A stretch of 64,000 nt of DNA from Devosia sp. Lineage in GTDB: Bacteria > Pseudomonadota > Alphaproteobacteria > Rhizobiales > Devosiaceae. A program made the position numbers and the translations under genes. Each line of letters starts with the position of its first letter. The stretch's first letter is position 1. The stretch lies in NCBI GenBank assembly GCA_026126125.1, contig JAHCJW010000001.1, forward strand, positions 1 to 64,000. Reading direction: 5' to 3'. Below, piece after piece: positions 1 through 8,226 of the stretch. The notes under the pieces are model-generated. The model worked only from the letters and a program-made list of their open reading frames with translations, had not been told where the DNA came from and searched no databases.

Positions 1-489
1 AGCAGGGAATTGTTCGGCGAAATGTCTGTCGCCGACAATCTGCTGCTGGGCGGTTTCACGCAGACGAGCAAAGATCTTGCTGCCCTGCGCTCTGAAGTCT
101 ACGAGCTGTTTCCGCGATTGCGCGAACGTGCCGGTCAGGCCGCAGATACACTCTCCGGCGGTGAGCGCCAAATGCTCGCCTTGGGACGGGCACTCATGAG
201 TCGGCCGCGCATGCTGTTGCTCGATGAACCCTCGCTCGGGCTTGCGCCGATCATCATTCGAGAAATGTTCGAACTCATCAAGAAAGTGCAATCGCGCGGA
301 ACCTCCATTCTGCTCGTCGAGCAGAATGCGCGCATGGCTCTGAAGGTGGCGGACTACGCCTATTTGCTCGAGCAAGGTCAGGTCGTGCTGGAAGGCCCCG
401 CTTCCGAGGTCGCCGGCAATCCGCGTGTCGTGGGGACTTATCTGGGCATGGGAAAAAAGAGCAGCGCACCGGAGCAGTTGTCGCCATGA
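1..489 (+). CDS. livF: Branched-chain amino acid ABC transporter ATPase (3' part)
   Basis: ATP-binding subunit of a LivF-type importer; only the last 162 residues are in the window, because the frame is open from base 1 and the Walker A half lies upstream. Visible are the LivF-like LFGEMSVADNLLLGG stretch, the ABC signature LSGGERQM, Walker B MLLLDEPSLGLAP, and the family-typical LLVEQN in place of a standard H-loop. Its stop overlaps the start of the following SDR gene (ATGA), so the two are translationally coupled. This suggests the liv-type operon includes dehydrogenases acting on the imported compound, which may therefore not be a branched-chain amino acid; LivFGHM-type importers also carry aromatic acids and amides. 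Family assignment is firm, substrate unknown. Confidence 0.93.
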   Translation, partial: SRELFGEMSVADNLLLGGFTQTSKDLAALRSEVYELFPRLRERAGQAADTLSGGERQMLALGRALMSRPRMLLLDEPSLGLAPIIIREMFELIKKVQSRGTSILLVEQNARMALKVADYAYLLEQGQVVLEGPASEVAGNPRVVGTYLGMGKKSSAPEQLSP

Positions 490-1259
490 GCAGCGAAAGG
501 GAGCTGGTCGGCAAGACGGCGATCGTCACCGGGGGCAGTTCCGGCATAGGGCGAGCCATCGTCGAGCGGTTGTTGCAACAGGACTTCAAGGTTGTGTCCT
601 TCGACCGGAATGCGCCGAGCGATCTGGTCGAGGCTCCCAACTTTGCTTTTCATGCCGGTGACGTTTCCGACCAGGCCGAATGGGACAAGGTTCTGGAGCG
701 GGCTGAAAACTTCGGGCCGGTATGCCGATTGGTGAATGCCGCTGGGATTTCCGGCCGCGTCGTTGCCGATTCGATGTCTGCCGAGGGCTGGCTGGCATTG
801 CTTCGCGTCAACCTGGTCGGCGCCTGGCTCGGTGTGCGGACGGTTTTGCCCGGCATGCGTGAGCATCGGTTCGGGCGGATAGTCAATATCAGCTCGATAG
901 GGTCGCGACTGCCTTTTCCGTTTCCCGAAGGCGCCGCTTATAGCGCCAGCAAGGGCGGGGTAGAGGCTATGACCCGCGCTGTCGCACTGGAGGTGGCGCC
1001 TGAAGGCATACTGGTCAACGCTGTCGCGCCAGGGCCGGTGGCAACGGCAATGACCGCCTCCATGACGGACGACCTGACGCGCTCGATCAGCCGGCAACTG
1101 CCTGTCGGTAGATGGGCCGAGCCGCCAGCGATTGCCTCGATCGTGGCCTATCTCCTGTCCTCAGAATGTGAGTTCATAACCGGTCAGGTCATCGACGTCG
1201 ACGGCGGCCTTGGGCTGTCGGCGCTGCATACGGCTGGTCGCCAAACCTCCGAGAGTTAA
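486..1259 (+). CDS. SDR family oxidoreductase
   Basis: Classical short-chain dehydrogenase, 257 residues, cytoplasmic and NAD(P)-dependent. The cofactor motif TGGSSGIG is at residues 15-22, the NISS serine is near 139, and the catalytic YSASK has Y152 and K156. The C-terminal GQVIDVDGG is typical of the FabG-like group. The start ATG overlaps the livF stop by 4 bases and the next SDR begins 4 bases after its stop, so all three are one operon. Substrate cannot be read from sequence; a hydroxy/keto intermediate of whatever the liv-type importer brings in is the simplest inference. Confidence 0.9.
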   Translation: MSSERELVGKTAIVTGGSSGIGRAIVERLLQQDFKVVSFDRNAPSDLVEAPNFAFHAGDVSDQAEWDKVLERAENFGPVCRLVNAAGISGRVVADSMSAEGWLALLRVNLVGAWLGVRTVLPGMREHRFGRIVNISSIGSRLPFPFPEGAAYSASKGGVEAMTRAVALEVAPEGILVNAVAPGPVATAMTASMTDDLTRSISRQLPVGRWAEPPAIASIVAYLLSSECEFITGQVIDVDGGLGLSALHTAGRQTSES

Positions 1260-1263
1260 CCTT

Positions 1264-2022
1264 ATGAACCGGATCGATCTCAATGGCCGCGTCGCCATAG
1301 TTACGGGCGGCGCCAGCGGTTTGGGCTTGGCTGCGGCCGAGCGCCTGATCGCCTCGGGGGCGATGGTCAAATTGTGGGACACGGAGGAAGGGAAGCTCTC
1401 GGCTTCTGTCGCCACGCTTGATCAGGGACAGGCAACGACAAGGGTTGTTGATGTCACCAATCTGGAAGCGGTGGAGCGCGCCGCAGCAGATGTGTTCGAA
1501 AGAAATGGCAAGATAGATATTCTCGTCAACAGCGCCGGCATTGCAGGGCCGGTCAAGCAATGCGTGGATTACCCGATAGATGCCTGGCATCGGGTCTTGG
1601 CTGTGAATTTGACGGGTGTGTTTCATTGTTGCCGGGCGATCGTGCCGTTCATGAAGGCTGGCAGCTATGGCCGCATCATCAACGTCTCCTCGATGGCGGG
1701 TAAAGAGGGAAATCCAGATCAGATAGCCTATGTCGCTTCGAAAGCGGGCGTTATCGGCCTGACGAAAGGGCTTGCCAAAGAAGTGGCGCTTACGGGCGTT
1801 ATCGTGAACGCGGTCGCCCCCGGAGTGTTCGGCACGCCGTTTGCAAATGCCGTATTCGAAGAAAATCCGGAATATGTAGAGGGGCTCTTGCGCAAGATTC
1901 CGCTCAATCGGATGGGCCGTCTGGATGAGTTCGGGGCCCTCGTTGCATGGCTTGCATCTCAAGAGTGCTCATTCTCGACGGGATTCACATATGACCTGTC
2001 CGGCGGCCGGGCCTCTTATTGA
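1264..2022 (+). CDS. SDR family oxidoreductase
   Basis: Second classical short-chain dehydrogenase of the operon, 252 residues. It has TGGASGLG near residue 12, NSAG, a VSS serine, catalytic Y156 and K160 (YVASK), and ends in the family-typical GFTYDLSGG. The frame is open further upstream, but the ATG at 1264 lies 4 bases after the previous stop and gives a normal SDR N-terminus, so it is preferred over the upstream start at 1210. Being a tandem paralogue of the preceding SDR, it may catalyse a consecutive oxidation or reduction in the same pathway. Substrate unknown. Confidence 0.9.
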   Translation: MNRIDLNGRVAIVTGGASGLGLAAAERLIASGAMVKLWDTEEGKLSASVATLDQGQATTRVVDVTNLEAVERAAADVFERNGKIDILVNSAGIAGPVKQCVDYPIDAWHRVLAVNLTGVFHCCRAIVPFMKAGSYGRIINVSSMAGKEGNPDQIAYVASKAGVIGLTKGLAKEVALTGVIVNAVAPGVFGTPFANAVFEENPEYVEGLLRKIPLNRMGRLDEFGALVAWLASQECSFSTGFTYDLSGGRASY

Positions 2023-2423
2023 GCGGGGCTGCAGATCTGGCAGTCATTTGGCCCAGACCATAACGCCATGGGCGATCATGCCACATAGGAAGCCCCCCAA
2101 GTCTTGGCGATGATGTTGGTCGGGGTTGCGGGATGCCGTTTGGTTTAAGTCGCGCGGCCCTATGGCGTTGTTCTGCCTTATTTGGCGCGTCTCAAATAAG
2201 GTTCGCAATGTCGAGGGCCTCGAAAAAGCAGCGCGGTCCGTGACGGATAGATGCGGCCTTCTCGGAGGTCGCAGATCGTCTTGGCGAGAACGTTGTCCTG
2301 TAAAGCTCGTCAAGACTGCTCTATTCATCAATGTTCTGCTTTGACCAACCAATCGGCAGCCTTTTGGCGGGGCTTTCGGTTTGGCTTGAGGGTTGCGTCA
2401 ATCGCCGAATGGAGAGCAGGCCC
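2023..2423. other. Intergenic region without a recognisable gene
   Basis: About 400 bases between the SDR operon and the LysR gene. Reading frames here give no recognisable protein on either strand. The one clear structure is the perfect inverted repeat at 2176-2201, listed separately. The LysR promoter is expected here, but no convincing -35/-10 pair stands out. Confidence 0.5.
2176..2201. repeat. 9-bp perfect inverted repeat
   Basis: CCTTATTTG (2176-2184) and CAAATAAGG (2193-2201) are perfect complements around an 8-base spacer. There is no U-tract, and it sits about 150 bases after the SDR stop, so it could be a protein-binding palindrome for the nearby LysR protein or a hairpin in a transcript. 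Function not determined. Confidence 0.5.
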
Positions 2424-3314
2424 ATGAATCTCAACCAGCTAGGCTATTTTATCGCTGTCGCTGAGGAACTTCATTTTGGTCGTGCCGCCGAAAGGCTGGG
2501 CATGGCGCAGCCATCCCTGTCACGCCAGATCAAGCAACTGGAAGACGACCTGGGCGCCGTCCTGTTCAATCGCGGTCGGCGCTCGGTCAGCCTGACGCAG
2601 GCAGGCAAGCGCTTGCTGGACCGTGGCTGCGCGGTGATGCGCGACATTGAGGATATGAAGCTCGAAGTCGGCCGCCTGGGGCAGGGAGCCGAGGGGCGGC
2701 TTCGTATCGGCTTTGTCGGATCTTCGACCTTCGGCATCTTGCCCAACATCGTCAAATCGTTCCGGGCCAATCGGCCGGACGTTACCTTGACGCTTACGCC
2801 GATGAACAACGCGCAGCTCTACCGGCGGCTCGTGGGGCGCGAGATCGACGTGGCGGTCGCCCGGCCAGCGCTGGTCGATGCCGAATTCCGGGCTGTGCAA
2901 CTGGGCAACGAACCGCTGGTCGCAGCGATGCCGGATAGTGTCGCCACCGCGCGCCCAGGTGTTGTCAGCATCCAAGAATTGCGCAAAACCACGTTCATTC
3001 TTTACCCAGAATATCCGCGCCCTTCCTATGCCGATCTGGTGCTGGAGCGGTGCACCGCGCACGGGCTGGAAGTCGAGAACCCACTTTTCACGATGGATCT
3101 TCATACGGCGCTGAGCCTGGTCGCCATAGGCGAAGGTATCTGCATCGTTCCCGCCACTGTGGCGTCTGCCAAACGGAACGGCGTGCGGTTCAACCGCATC
3201 GACCCGGAGATCGGGCAAACATCGCTCGCCCTGAACTACCGGCTCGACGAGCAAGGCCCGCATGTCCGCAGTTTCGTCCAGATCGCCCAAGCAGTGGCGC
3301 GCAAGTCTTTTTGA
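2424..3314 (+). CDS. LysR family transcriptional regulator
   Basis: LysR-type regulator of 296 residues with the N-terminal winged helix-turn-helix (about residues 1-60, with the AERLGMAQPSLSRQIKQLE motif) and a C-terminal effector-binding domain resembling the BenM/CatM group (GFVGSSTFGILP). The frame extends upstream to 2331, but the ATG at 2424 is preceded by GGAGAG at 2411-2416 and gives the canonical MNLNQLGYF start. The gene follows the SDR operon on the same strand after 400 bases and is followed by relic DNA. It may control the SDR/liv operon; LysR proteins are more often divergent from their target, so the link is tentative. Confidence 0.92.
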   Translation: MNLNQLGYFIAVAEELHFGRAAERLGMAQPSLSRQIKQLEDDLGAVLFNRGRRSVSLTQAGKRLLDRGCAVMRDIEDMKLEVGRLGQGAEGRLRIGFVGSSTFGILPNIVKSFRANRPDVTLTLTPMNNAQLYRRLVGREIDVAVARPALVDAEFRAVQLGNEPLVAAMPDSVATARPGVVSIQELRKTTFILYPEYPRPSYADLVLERCTAHGLEVENPLFTMDLHTALSLVAIGEGICIVPATVASAKRNGVRFNRIDPEIGQTSLALNYRLDEQGPHVRSFVQIAQAVARKSF

Positions 3315-3384
3315 AAAATTAGCCTTGCAGTGTGGTTGCGGTCGTACTGACGGGCGCTTTTAGGCAGTCTGGCGGAGATATTAA

Positions 3385-3636
3385 AGATACTCCAATCCAG
3401 GCTCACGGTGCAGCCGGAACTCTCGCGCAACGCGGTTCTGGTATCTCAATTTCTGGCAGACCATCGACGTCGACCAGAGCAACGCGCAGCACCTGACCAT
3501 AGCACGGGCGGTCGCGGACGGAGACGAGGACAAAGCGGGTCTTGCGATGGCCGAGCATATCCGCGCCCTGCACGGTCGCCTCGAAAAACTTCAGGCCCAG
3601 GCTCCGCGTACAGGGCGGTTCCCCGAGCGGCCCTGA
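3385..3636 (+). pseudogene. Decayed GntR-family (FCD domain) regulator fragment
   Basis: The frame ending at the TGA 3634-3636 reads FWQTIDVDQSNAQ, then HLTIARAVADGDEDKAGLAM and AEHIRALHGRLEKL. This is the C-terminal helix pattern of FadR-subfamily FCD domains (H..I..A...GD...A...M..HI). There is no start codon, no helix-turn-helix and an in-frame stop just upstream (3382-3384), so only about the last 70 codons of a regulator remain. It sits beside palindromic repeats in a gene-free stretch, consistent with a rearrangement or deletion. Family call is from pattern recognition only. Confidence 0.55.
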
Positions 3637-3827
3637 TCTGGCGGCAACCTCGCTCTGCGTGCGCAACTCGTCTGCACAAGGCGAACCGCCTCCGCTTCAA
3701 ACTCTGTCGAAAATCGTCTTTGTGGCATCGTAGAGTTCCTCATTTTTCACTGGGAACTCCCCATCCGAAGCAAGCCCGCTTAAAACTTCTCGCCCTTGGC
3801 AAGAGCATCGCCCCTGTCCCGCGCAGG

Positions 3828-3893
3828 TCATCCCGGCGCAGCCGGGCCCATCCTGAGATCGGGAGATGGGCCCGTGGCACGCCCGGGGTAACG
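3828..3893. repeat. Extragenic palindromic element
   Basis: GC-rich nested palindrome: the arms GGGCCCATC (3844-3852) and GATGGGCCC (3865-3873) are perfect complements, flanked by CCCGGCGCAGCCGGG on the left and CCCGTGGCACGCCCGGGG on the right. It has the look of a dispersed extragenic palindrome found between genes in alphaproteobacteria. No coding content. Confidence 0.55.
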
Positions 3894-3926
3894 GCCCGCG
3901 AGGGAGATTTGTCGGAGCGAGCCGGT

Positions 3927-4034
3927 TAGAGCATGCCTTCCGAAAGTGGCCCCGGTTTGGGAATAAAGACCTGCGGCAAAACAAAGGGTTAAAGCGCGGG
4001 GAGCTGATCTGAACGAAACGCGACGCGCTTTAAC
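3927..4034. repeat. RIME-like intergenic mosaic element
   Basis: About 108 bases beginning TAGAGCATG and ending in the arm GCGCTTTAAC (4025-4034), which exactly complements GTTAAAGCGC (3988-3997). The opening TAGAGCATGCCTTCCGAAAG and the CGACGCGCTTTAA end resemble the repeated intergenic elements (RIME-type) common in Hyphomicrobiales. It lies downstream of the convergent hydrolase/SnoaL gene and may act as a bidirectional hairpin. Identity rests on recognition of the repeat style, not on a database hit. Confidence 0.55.
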
Positions 4035-4095
4035 GTGGACACTGCCGATGCTTTGGGCGCGCCTTGTTGCGCCGCGCAGCCGGCCCCTCCTGCCT

Positions 4096-6027
4096 TTATT
4101 CGGCGTGGCCGGCAGCGGCGGCCAGTTGGCCGAGCTTGACCTGCACCAGCAGGCTCAGTTCGTCATAAACGTTCCATTCGTCGACGATCTTGCCGTTCTT
4201 CCAGTGATAGTGGCTCATGCCCATCACCTGCACGCGCTGGCCGGTGGGGTCGCCCAATGTGCCCAGGATGCCATAGCCGAGATGGTGGCCTTCCATGATC
4301 CAGCGCACGGCAACCTTGGTGCCGCCCTCTTCGCACGGATTGGAGGCGACGTGCTGGACTTCGAAGGAGGCGTCCGGCAGCGAGCCGATAAGGCCCAGAT
4401 GCTGGTGGATGATGGCGGCCGGACCATAGAGTTCCTTCATCAGCGGCCCGTGATATTGCGCGTTGGGCGCGTAGTCGCGGGCAATGCGGCCGAACATGCG
4501 CTTGGTGAAGACCTCGTGCAGCATTTCGATGGTCTGGGCTTCGACATCGTTATGCGCCAATGAGGTATCGGCCGTTTCGGCCGGCGGGGTCTGGCCGAGA
4601 AAGCGCCGGTTTTCGCCGATATCGAGCGAGATCAGGCCCGCGTCGAATTTTGCCTTGGCCGTGCGCATGGCGAAATGATGCGGATCGAGACCCAGTTGCT
4701 GGATGATGGCCATGGTGTCGGCCACCACCCATTCGCGATAGATCTTGTTCTGATAGATCATGCAGTCGGCCACGGTGCGGCTGACAAAGGGGCGGCCGGT
4801 GGGCTGGCCGAGATGACCATATTGGGTGTGCCGGCCCGAGCCGGTGACGAGGTGGCTGGTATAAAAGCCTTCCTTGTCATTGCCGTTCCAGATCACCTGC
4901 GTGCCCATGCCCCGGCGCTCGGGGAAGGAGACGAGGCGCTGGATGGTGTCGCGCACCACGTCCTCGCGATTATAGATCGTGCCGGTGGTGCCATAGAGCA
5001 CGCAATTATGCGTGTAGTGGGTGTAGATCAGGCCGATGTCGCGCTCGTCCCAGATCTTGTGGGTGCAGCGGATGATATAGTCGACGATATCGGTATAAAT
5101 GTCGTTGAACCCCTCGAGCGACTGGCTGCGCGCTCGGTCGGTCGGGGCGAGGTCGGTATAGTCGCGGCGTTCGACCTGCAACACGGTTTCGGGGACGATG
5201 GGCGAGGTGCCCTTGGCCTTGGGATTGCTCGTAGCGTCGCTCATCTTGGCTCCTTGGATCTGTGACGGCTTGTTCGAGGATTGTGCGGGAAAGCCGAGCC
5301 AGTCGCCGATATGACGCGCCAGAGCGGCCGAATTTTCAAGCGGGGCAAAATGGCCTGCCTGGGGAATAGTGAAATAGCGCGATCCGGCAATGCGGGCCGC
5401 CATCTCTTCATGCGCCGCAAGGGGGCAGATCGCTTCGTCTTCTCCGGCAAGGATCAGCGTCGGCACGGCGATGGCGCCGAGCCGTGGCCGGCTGTCGGCG
5501 CGGTGGATGGCCAGTTCCGATTGCTGGGCCAGCGCGTCGGGGCCCGCATCGCGCGCCATGGCGAGAATGGTCTCGCGCAAGGCCGCGTCGGCGCGGTTGA
5601 CCGGGGAGACCAGCCTGTCCCAGGCATCGAGAATATAGCTGTCCATCCCTTCCTGCCGCGCCTTGGACACGGCGGCGCGGCGGGTGGCGGCATTGGCCTC
5701 GGGGTCGGGATTGGGGGTGGTATCGATCAGTGCCAGGCGGGTGATCCGTTCGGGCGCCCGCGCCACCATTTCCAGCGCCACGATGCCGCCGAGCGAAAAA
5801 CCGGCCAAAGCGAATTTTTCTGGCGCCATGGCGAGGAGCTTTTCGGCCATGTCGGGCGTCGTTGCCGCCCCGGTCAGGGCCATGACGCGACTATCGGGGT
5901 GGTCGAGAGCGGATAGAAGTGGCGCGAACAATCGGTCGTCGCAGACCGTGCCGGGCAAGAGCAGCAATGGCAGCGTTTCGGCGCGCCATGGATCGGGCTG
6001 GGGCTGTCGGTCGGCGTGGCTCATCAT
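4096..6027 (-). CDS. Alpha/beta-hydrolase fused to double SnoaL-like domain protein
   Basis: One open frame of 643 codons joining two proteins. Residues 1-255 are an alpha/beta-hydrolase (nucleophile elbow GFSLGG, acid in AGEDE, histidine in AGHFAP). Residues 262-643 are two SnoaL/NTF2-like domains of the polyketide-cyclase/ester-cyclase type (MGMSHYHWKNGKIVDEWNVY in the second). At the junction a strong AAGGAG lies 6 bases before an in-frame ATG (5244 on the minus strand), exactly where a stand-alone SnoaL protein would start. So the SnoaL half is probably also, or mainly, made separately (4096-5244, 382 aa), and the fusion may reflect loss of the hydrolase stop codon. The gene is divergent from a hisD-like gene and shares operator A, placing it in the LacI regulon. 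Reaction unknown: hydrolysis of an ester or lactone plus a hydrolase/isomerase step is plausible. Confidence 0.8.
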   Translation of the reverse strand: MMSHADRQPQPDPWRAETLPLLLLPGTVCDDRLFAPLLSALDHPDSRVMALTGAATTPDMAEKLLAMAPEKFALAGFSLGGIVALEMVARAPERITRLALIDTTPNPDPEANAATRRAAVSKARQEGMDSYILDAWDRLVSPVNRADAALRETILAMARDAGPDALAQQSELAIHRADSRPRLGAIAVPTLILAGEDEAICPLAAHEEMAARIAGSRYFTIPQAGHFAPLENSAALARHIGDWLGFPAQSSNKPSQIQGAKMSDATSNPKAKGTSPIVPETVLQVERRDYTDLAPTDRARSQSLEGFNDIYTDIVDYIIRCTHKIWDERDIGLIYTHYTHNCVLYGTTGTIYNREDVVRDTIQRLVSFPERRGMGTQVIWNGNDKEGFYTSHLVTGSGRHTQYGHLGQPTGRPFVSRTVADCMIYQNKIYREWVVADTMAIIQQLGLDPHHFAMRTAKAKFDAGLISLDIGENRRFLGQTPPAETADTSLAHNDVEAQTIEMLHEVFTKRMFGRIARDYAPNAQYHGPLMKELYGPAAIIHQHLGLIGSLPDASFEVQHVASNPCEEGGTKVAVRWIMEGHHLGYGILGTLGDPTGQRVQVMGMSHYHWKNGKIVDEWNVYDELSLLVQVKLGQLAAAAGHAE

Positions 6028-6093
6028 CTTACCGGCTCATGGCGCGCCCGCGATGAAAGTTCGCGGGCTCTCGGCAAAAAACTCTGGCAAATT

Positions 6094-6109
6094 TTGAATA
6101 CGTATGCAA
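6094..6109. promoter_or_regulatory. LacI-type operator A
   Basis: TTGAATACGTATGCAA, one mismatch from the window consensus TTGCATACGTATGCAA. It lies in the 114-base gap between the divergent hydrolase-SnoaL gene and the hisD-like gene, so one site can control both. The CG-centred palindrome is the usual architecture of LacI-family operators; the candidate regulator is the LacI gene at 9361-10431. Confidence 0.7.
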
Positions 6110-6141
6110 GATCAATCTCACCCCATCGGAGAGCTGATGCA

Positions 6142-7434
6142 ATGAGCAATTCCCCTTTTCCCGGCGTCACCTATGTCAAGGCGCCCGAGCGCTCCAGCGT
6201 GAGCGACAATGCCCCGGTCGAAACCCTGGTCGCCGAAATCATCGCCAATGTCCGCGCCCATGGCGACAAGGCCGTTCGGGAGTATTCGGCCAGGTTCGAC
6301 AAGGCGGAACTGGCCGCGTTCGAAGTCACCCCCGCCGAGAGGGAAGCCGCGCTCGCCGAACTCGATCCGCAGACCCGCAAGGACACCGAATTTGCCATCG
6401 AGAACGTGCGCAAATTCGCCGAGGCGCAACTGGCGACCATGCTGCCGCTGGAGGTGGAAATCCTGCCCGGCGTCCATATGGGCCACCGCGTCATCCCCAT
6501 CGAGCGCGTCGGCTGCTATGTGCCGGGGGGGCGTTATCCGCTGCTGTCCGCCCCGATCATGACCATCGTGCCGGCCAAGGTCGCGGGCGTCGATGAGGTG
6601 TTCGCGTGCCTGCCGCCCAATGCGCACAAGGCGATGATCGCTGGTTGCCATCTCTCTGGTGCCGATCGTATTTTCCGCATCGGCGGCGCGCAGGCCATCG
6701 CCGCCATGGCCTATGGCACCGAGACGGTTCCGGCCGTCAACAAGATCGTCGGTCCCGGCAATGCCTTCGTTAACGAAGCCAAGCGCCAGGTTTTCGGCCC
6801 TGTCGGCATCGACCAGCTCGCCGGCCCCTCGGAGATTTTCGTCGTCGCCGACAATACGGGTGATGCCGAGATGATTGCCACCGACCTGCTTGCCCAGGCC
6901 GAGCACGACATCCGCACCCGCGTCGGCCTCATCACCACCGACAGGGCCTTGGCCGAGGCCGTGCTCAAGGAAGTCGAAGCCCAGCTCAAGACCCTTTCCA
7001 CCGCCGCCACGGCCGGGGAAGCCTGGACCAATTATGGCGAGATCACCGTCTGCGACACCGAAAAGGCGATGATCGCCTATTCCGACCTCATCGCGGCCGA
7101 GCATCTGCAGGTCCATACCGCCGACGCCCAGGCTTTCGCCAAGAAGTTACGCAATTACGGCTCGCTGTTCATCGGCGAGTTGGCGAGCGTCGTCTATTCG
7201 GACAAGAATTCGGGCACCAACCACACGCTCCCCACCATGGGCGCGGGCCGCTATACCGGCGGGCTCTGGGTCGGGGCCTATGTCAAGATCGCCACCCATC
7301 AATGGCTCGACGAGCGCGGCGTCGCCCAGGTCGCGCCCCCGGCGGCGCGGCAATCGGCCAGCGAAGGGCTCGAAGGCCATCGCCGCGCCGCCCAATTGCG
7401 CCTCGACCGCATGCAGGCCAGGAAAGCCAGCTAA
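6142..7434 (+). CDS. Histidinol dehydrogenase family protein (catabolic paralogue 1)
   Basis: HisD-family NAD-dependent alcohol-to-carboxylate dehydrogenase, 430 residues, close to the normal family length. Zn ligands corresponding to E. coli Q259, H262, D360 and H419 are present as Q252, H255, D354 and H413, and the catalytic E-H pair as E320-H321; [16 protein letters not shown] is also kept. The ATG at 6142 starts the protein in register with the family; the longer frame to 6016 overlaps the divergent promoter. No his genes are nearby. It belongs instead with operator A, a second HisD paralogue at 11181-12506 and catabolic genes, which argues for oxidation of a substrate other than histidinol, as known for sulfopropanediol dehydrogenase HpsN. 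Substrate unknown. Confidence 0.9.
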   Translation: MSNSPFPGVTYVKAPERSSVSDNAPVETLVAEIIANVRAHGDKAVREYSARFDKAELAAFEVTPAEREAALAELDPQTRKDTEFAIENVRKFAEAQLATMLPLEVEILPGVHMGHRVIPIERVGCYVPGGRYPLLSAPIMTIVPAKVAGVDEVFACLPPNAHKAMIAGCHLSGADRIFRIGGAQAIAAMAYGTETVPAVNKIVGPGNAFVNEAKRQVFGPVGIDQLAGPSEIFVVADNTGDAEMIATDLLAQAEHDIRTRVGLITTDRALAEAVLKEVEAQLKTLSTAATAGEAWTNYGEITVCDTEKAMIAYSDLIAAEHLQVHTADAQAFAKKLRNYGSLFIGELASVVYSDKNSGTNHTLPTMGAGRYTGGLWVGAYVKIATHQWLDERGVAQVAPPAARQSASEGLEGHRRAAQLRLDRMQARKAS

Positions 7435-7440
7435 AGCAAA

Positions 7441-7465
7441 GGGCCGGTGGAAACACCGGCCCTCG
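7441..7465. terminator. Bidirectional terminator hairpin
   Basis: Perfect 9-bp stem GGGCCGGTG/CACCGGCCC closed by a GAAA tetraloop (7441-7462), flanked by short A-rich and T-rich stretches. It is located between the convergent hisD-like and RraA-like genes and so can serve both. Confidence 0.75.
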
Positions 7466-7488
7466 TTCTGTCCACGATCCCCTGAAAT

Positions 7489-8190
7489 TCAGCTGATCTT
7501 GTCGGCCTCGGCCCAGGCCGCGCGCAGTTTTTCGACCGTGAAGCCGGGCGCCCGCGCCGCCGTCAGCACCGGCACTTCCTTGCGCATCACCACATCGATG
7601 GCCCAGGCCATGCGCTCGATATGTTCGGCCGGAATGACCACAGCGCCATGCCGGTCGGCATGGATAAGATCGCCGGGCCGTACGGTCATGCCGAAGATTG
7701 TCACCGGACAATCGAGTTCGGTGACATGGACGAAGGCATGGCTTGGCCCGACACTGCCGGCGATCACCTGATAGCCCTCATCGAGCATGCCGAGATCGCG
7801 CAACACGCCATTGGTCAGCGTGCCGGCAACCCCCAGCCCCTTGTGTTGGGCCACCTGCATTTCGCCCCAGAAGCCGCCAATGGCATGGGGCCAGTCCGTG
7901 TCCTCGATGACCGCGACATTGGGGCCCTCGCCCTCCGACACATAGGCATAATAATCCATGCGCAGGGCCCGCACCTCGGCGGCCGGCTTCTGGGCCGGCG
8001 AGGAGGCGCGGATCTTGGCGGTGCGGGCAAAGCCGACGACCGGGGGAAGGCCTGGGTCAGCGCAGACCACGGGCGTCTTGGTGAAGCCCTCGGCGGTGCG
8101 CCCGCCCATGAGATGTTCGAGCGCATTGCAGACGGTGGGCGTGTCGGCCTTTTGCAAGGCCGCCAGCACGATGGGGGAGATTTGGGGCAC
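7489..8190 (-). CDS. RraA family protein (aldolase/demethylmenaquinone methyltransferase-like)
   Basis: RraA-fold protein of 233 residues. Metal-dependent relatives are 4-hydroxy-4-methyl-2-oxoglutarate/4-carboxy-4-hydroxy-2-oxoadipate aldolases and oxaloacetate decarboxylases. The active-site segment GTLTNGVLRDLGML keeps the Arg-Asp pair of the G-x-x-x-D-G-x-x-R-D motif but has Asn where many members have Asp. The C-terminal LIHADRHGAVVIP is typical. It starts with GTG at 8190, preceded by GGAGGAA, and lies 36 bases behind the bicupin gene, so the two form an operon downstream of operator B. A C-C lyase or decarboxylase step late in the pathway is a reasonable inference. The old annotation as a menaquinone methyltransferase should not be used. 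Confidence 0.88.
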   Translation of the reverse strand: MPQISPIVLAALQKADTPTVCNALEHLMGGRTAEGFTKTPVVCADPGLPPVVGFARTAKIRASSPAQKPAAEVRALRMDYYAYVSEGEGPNVAVIEDTDWPHAIGGFWGEMQVAQHKGLGVAGTLTNGVLRDLGMLDEGYQVIAGSVGPSHAFVHVTELDCPVTIFGMTVRPGDLIHADRHGAVVIPAEHIERMAWAIDVVMRKEVPVLTAARAPGFTVEKLRAAWAEADKIS

Positions 8191-8226
8191 GCGTTCCTCC
8201 AGCGATGGATTGGCTTGTTTTAACTC

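Noticed and set aside
2044..2352. Possible transposase remnant in the gap before the LysR gene
   Set aside because: Translations in all frames gave no DDE or other transposase motif; only a short inverted repeat is clear.
3640..3985. Overlapping short open frames between the GntR relic and the RIME-like element
   Set aside because: No start with a ribosome-binding site and no recognisable protein; the region contains palindromic repeats.
7489..8190. RraA-like gene as demethylmenaquinone methyltransferase (MenG)
   Set aside because: That is a historical misannotation of the RraA fold; there is no methyltransferase motif, and the Arg-Asp active site fits lyases.
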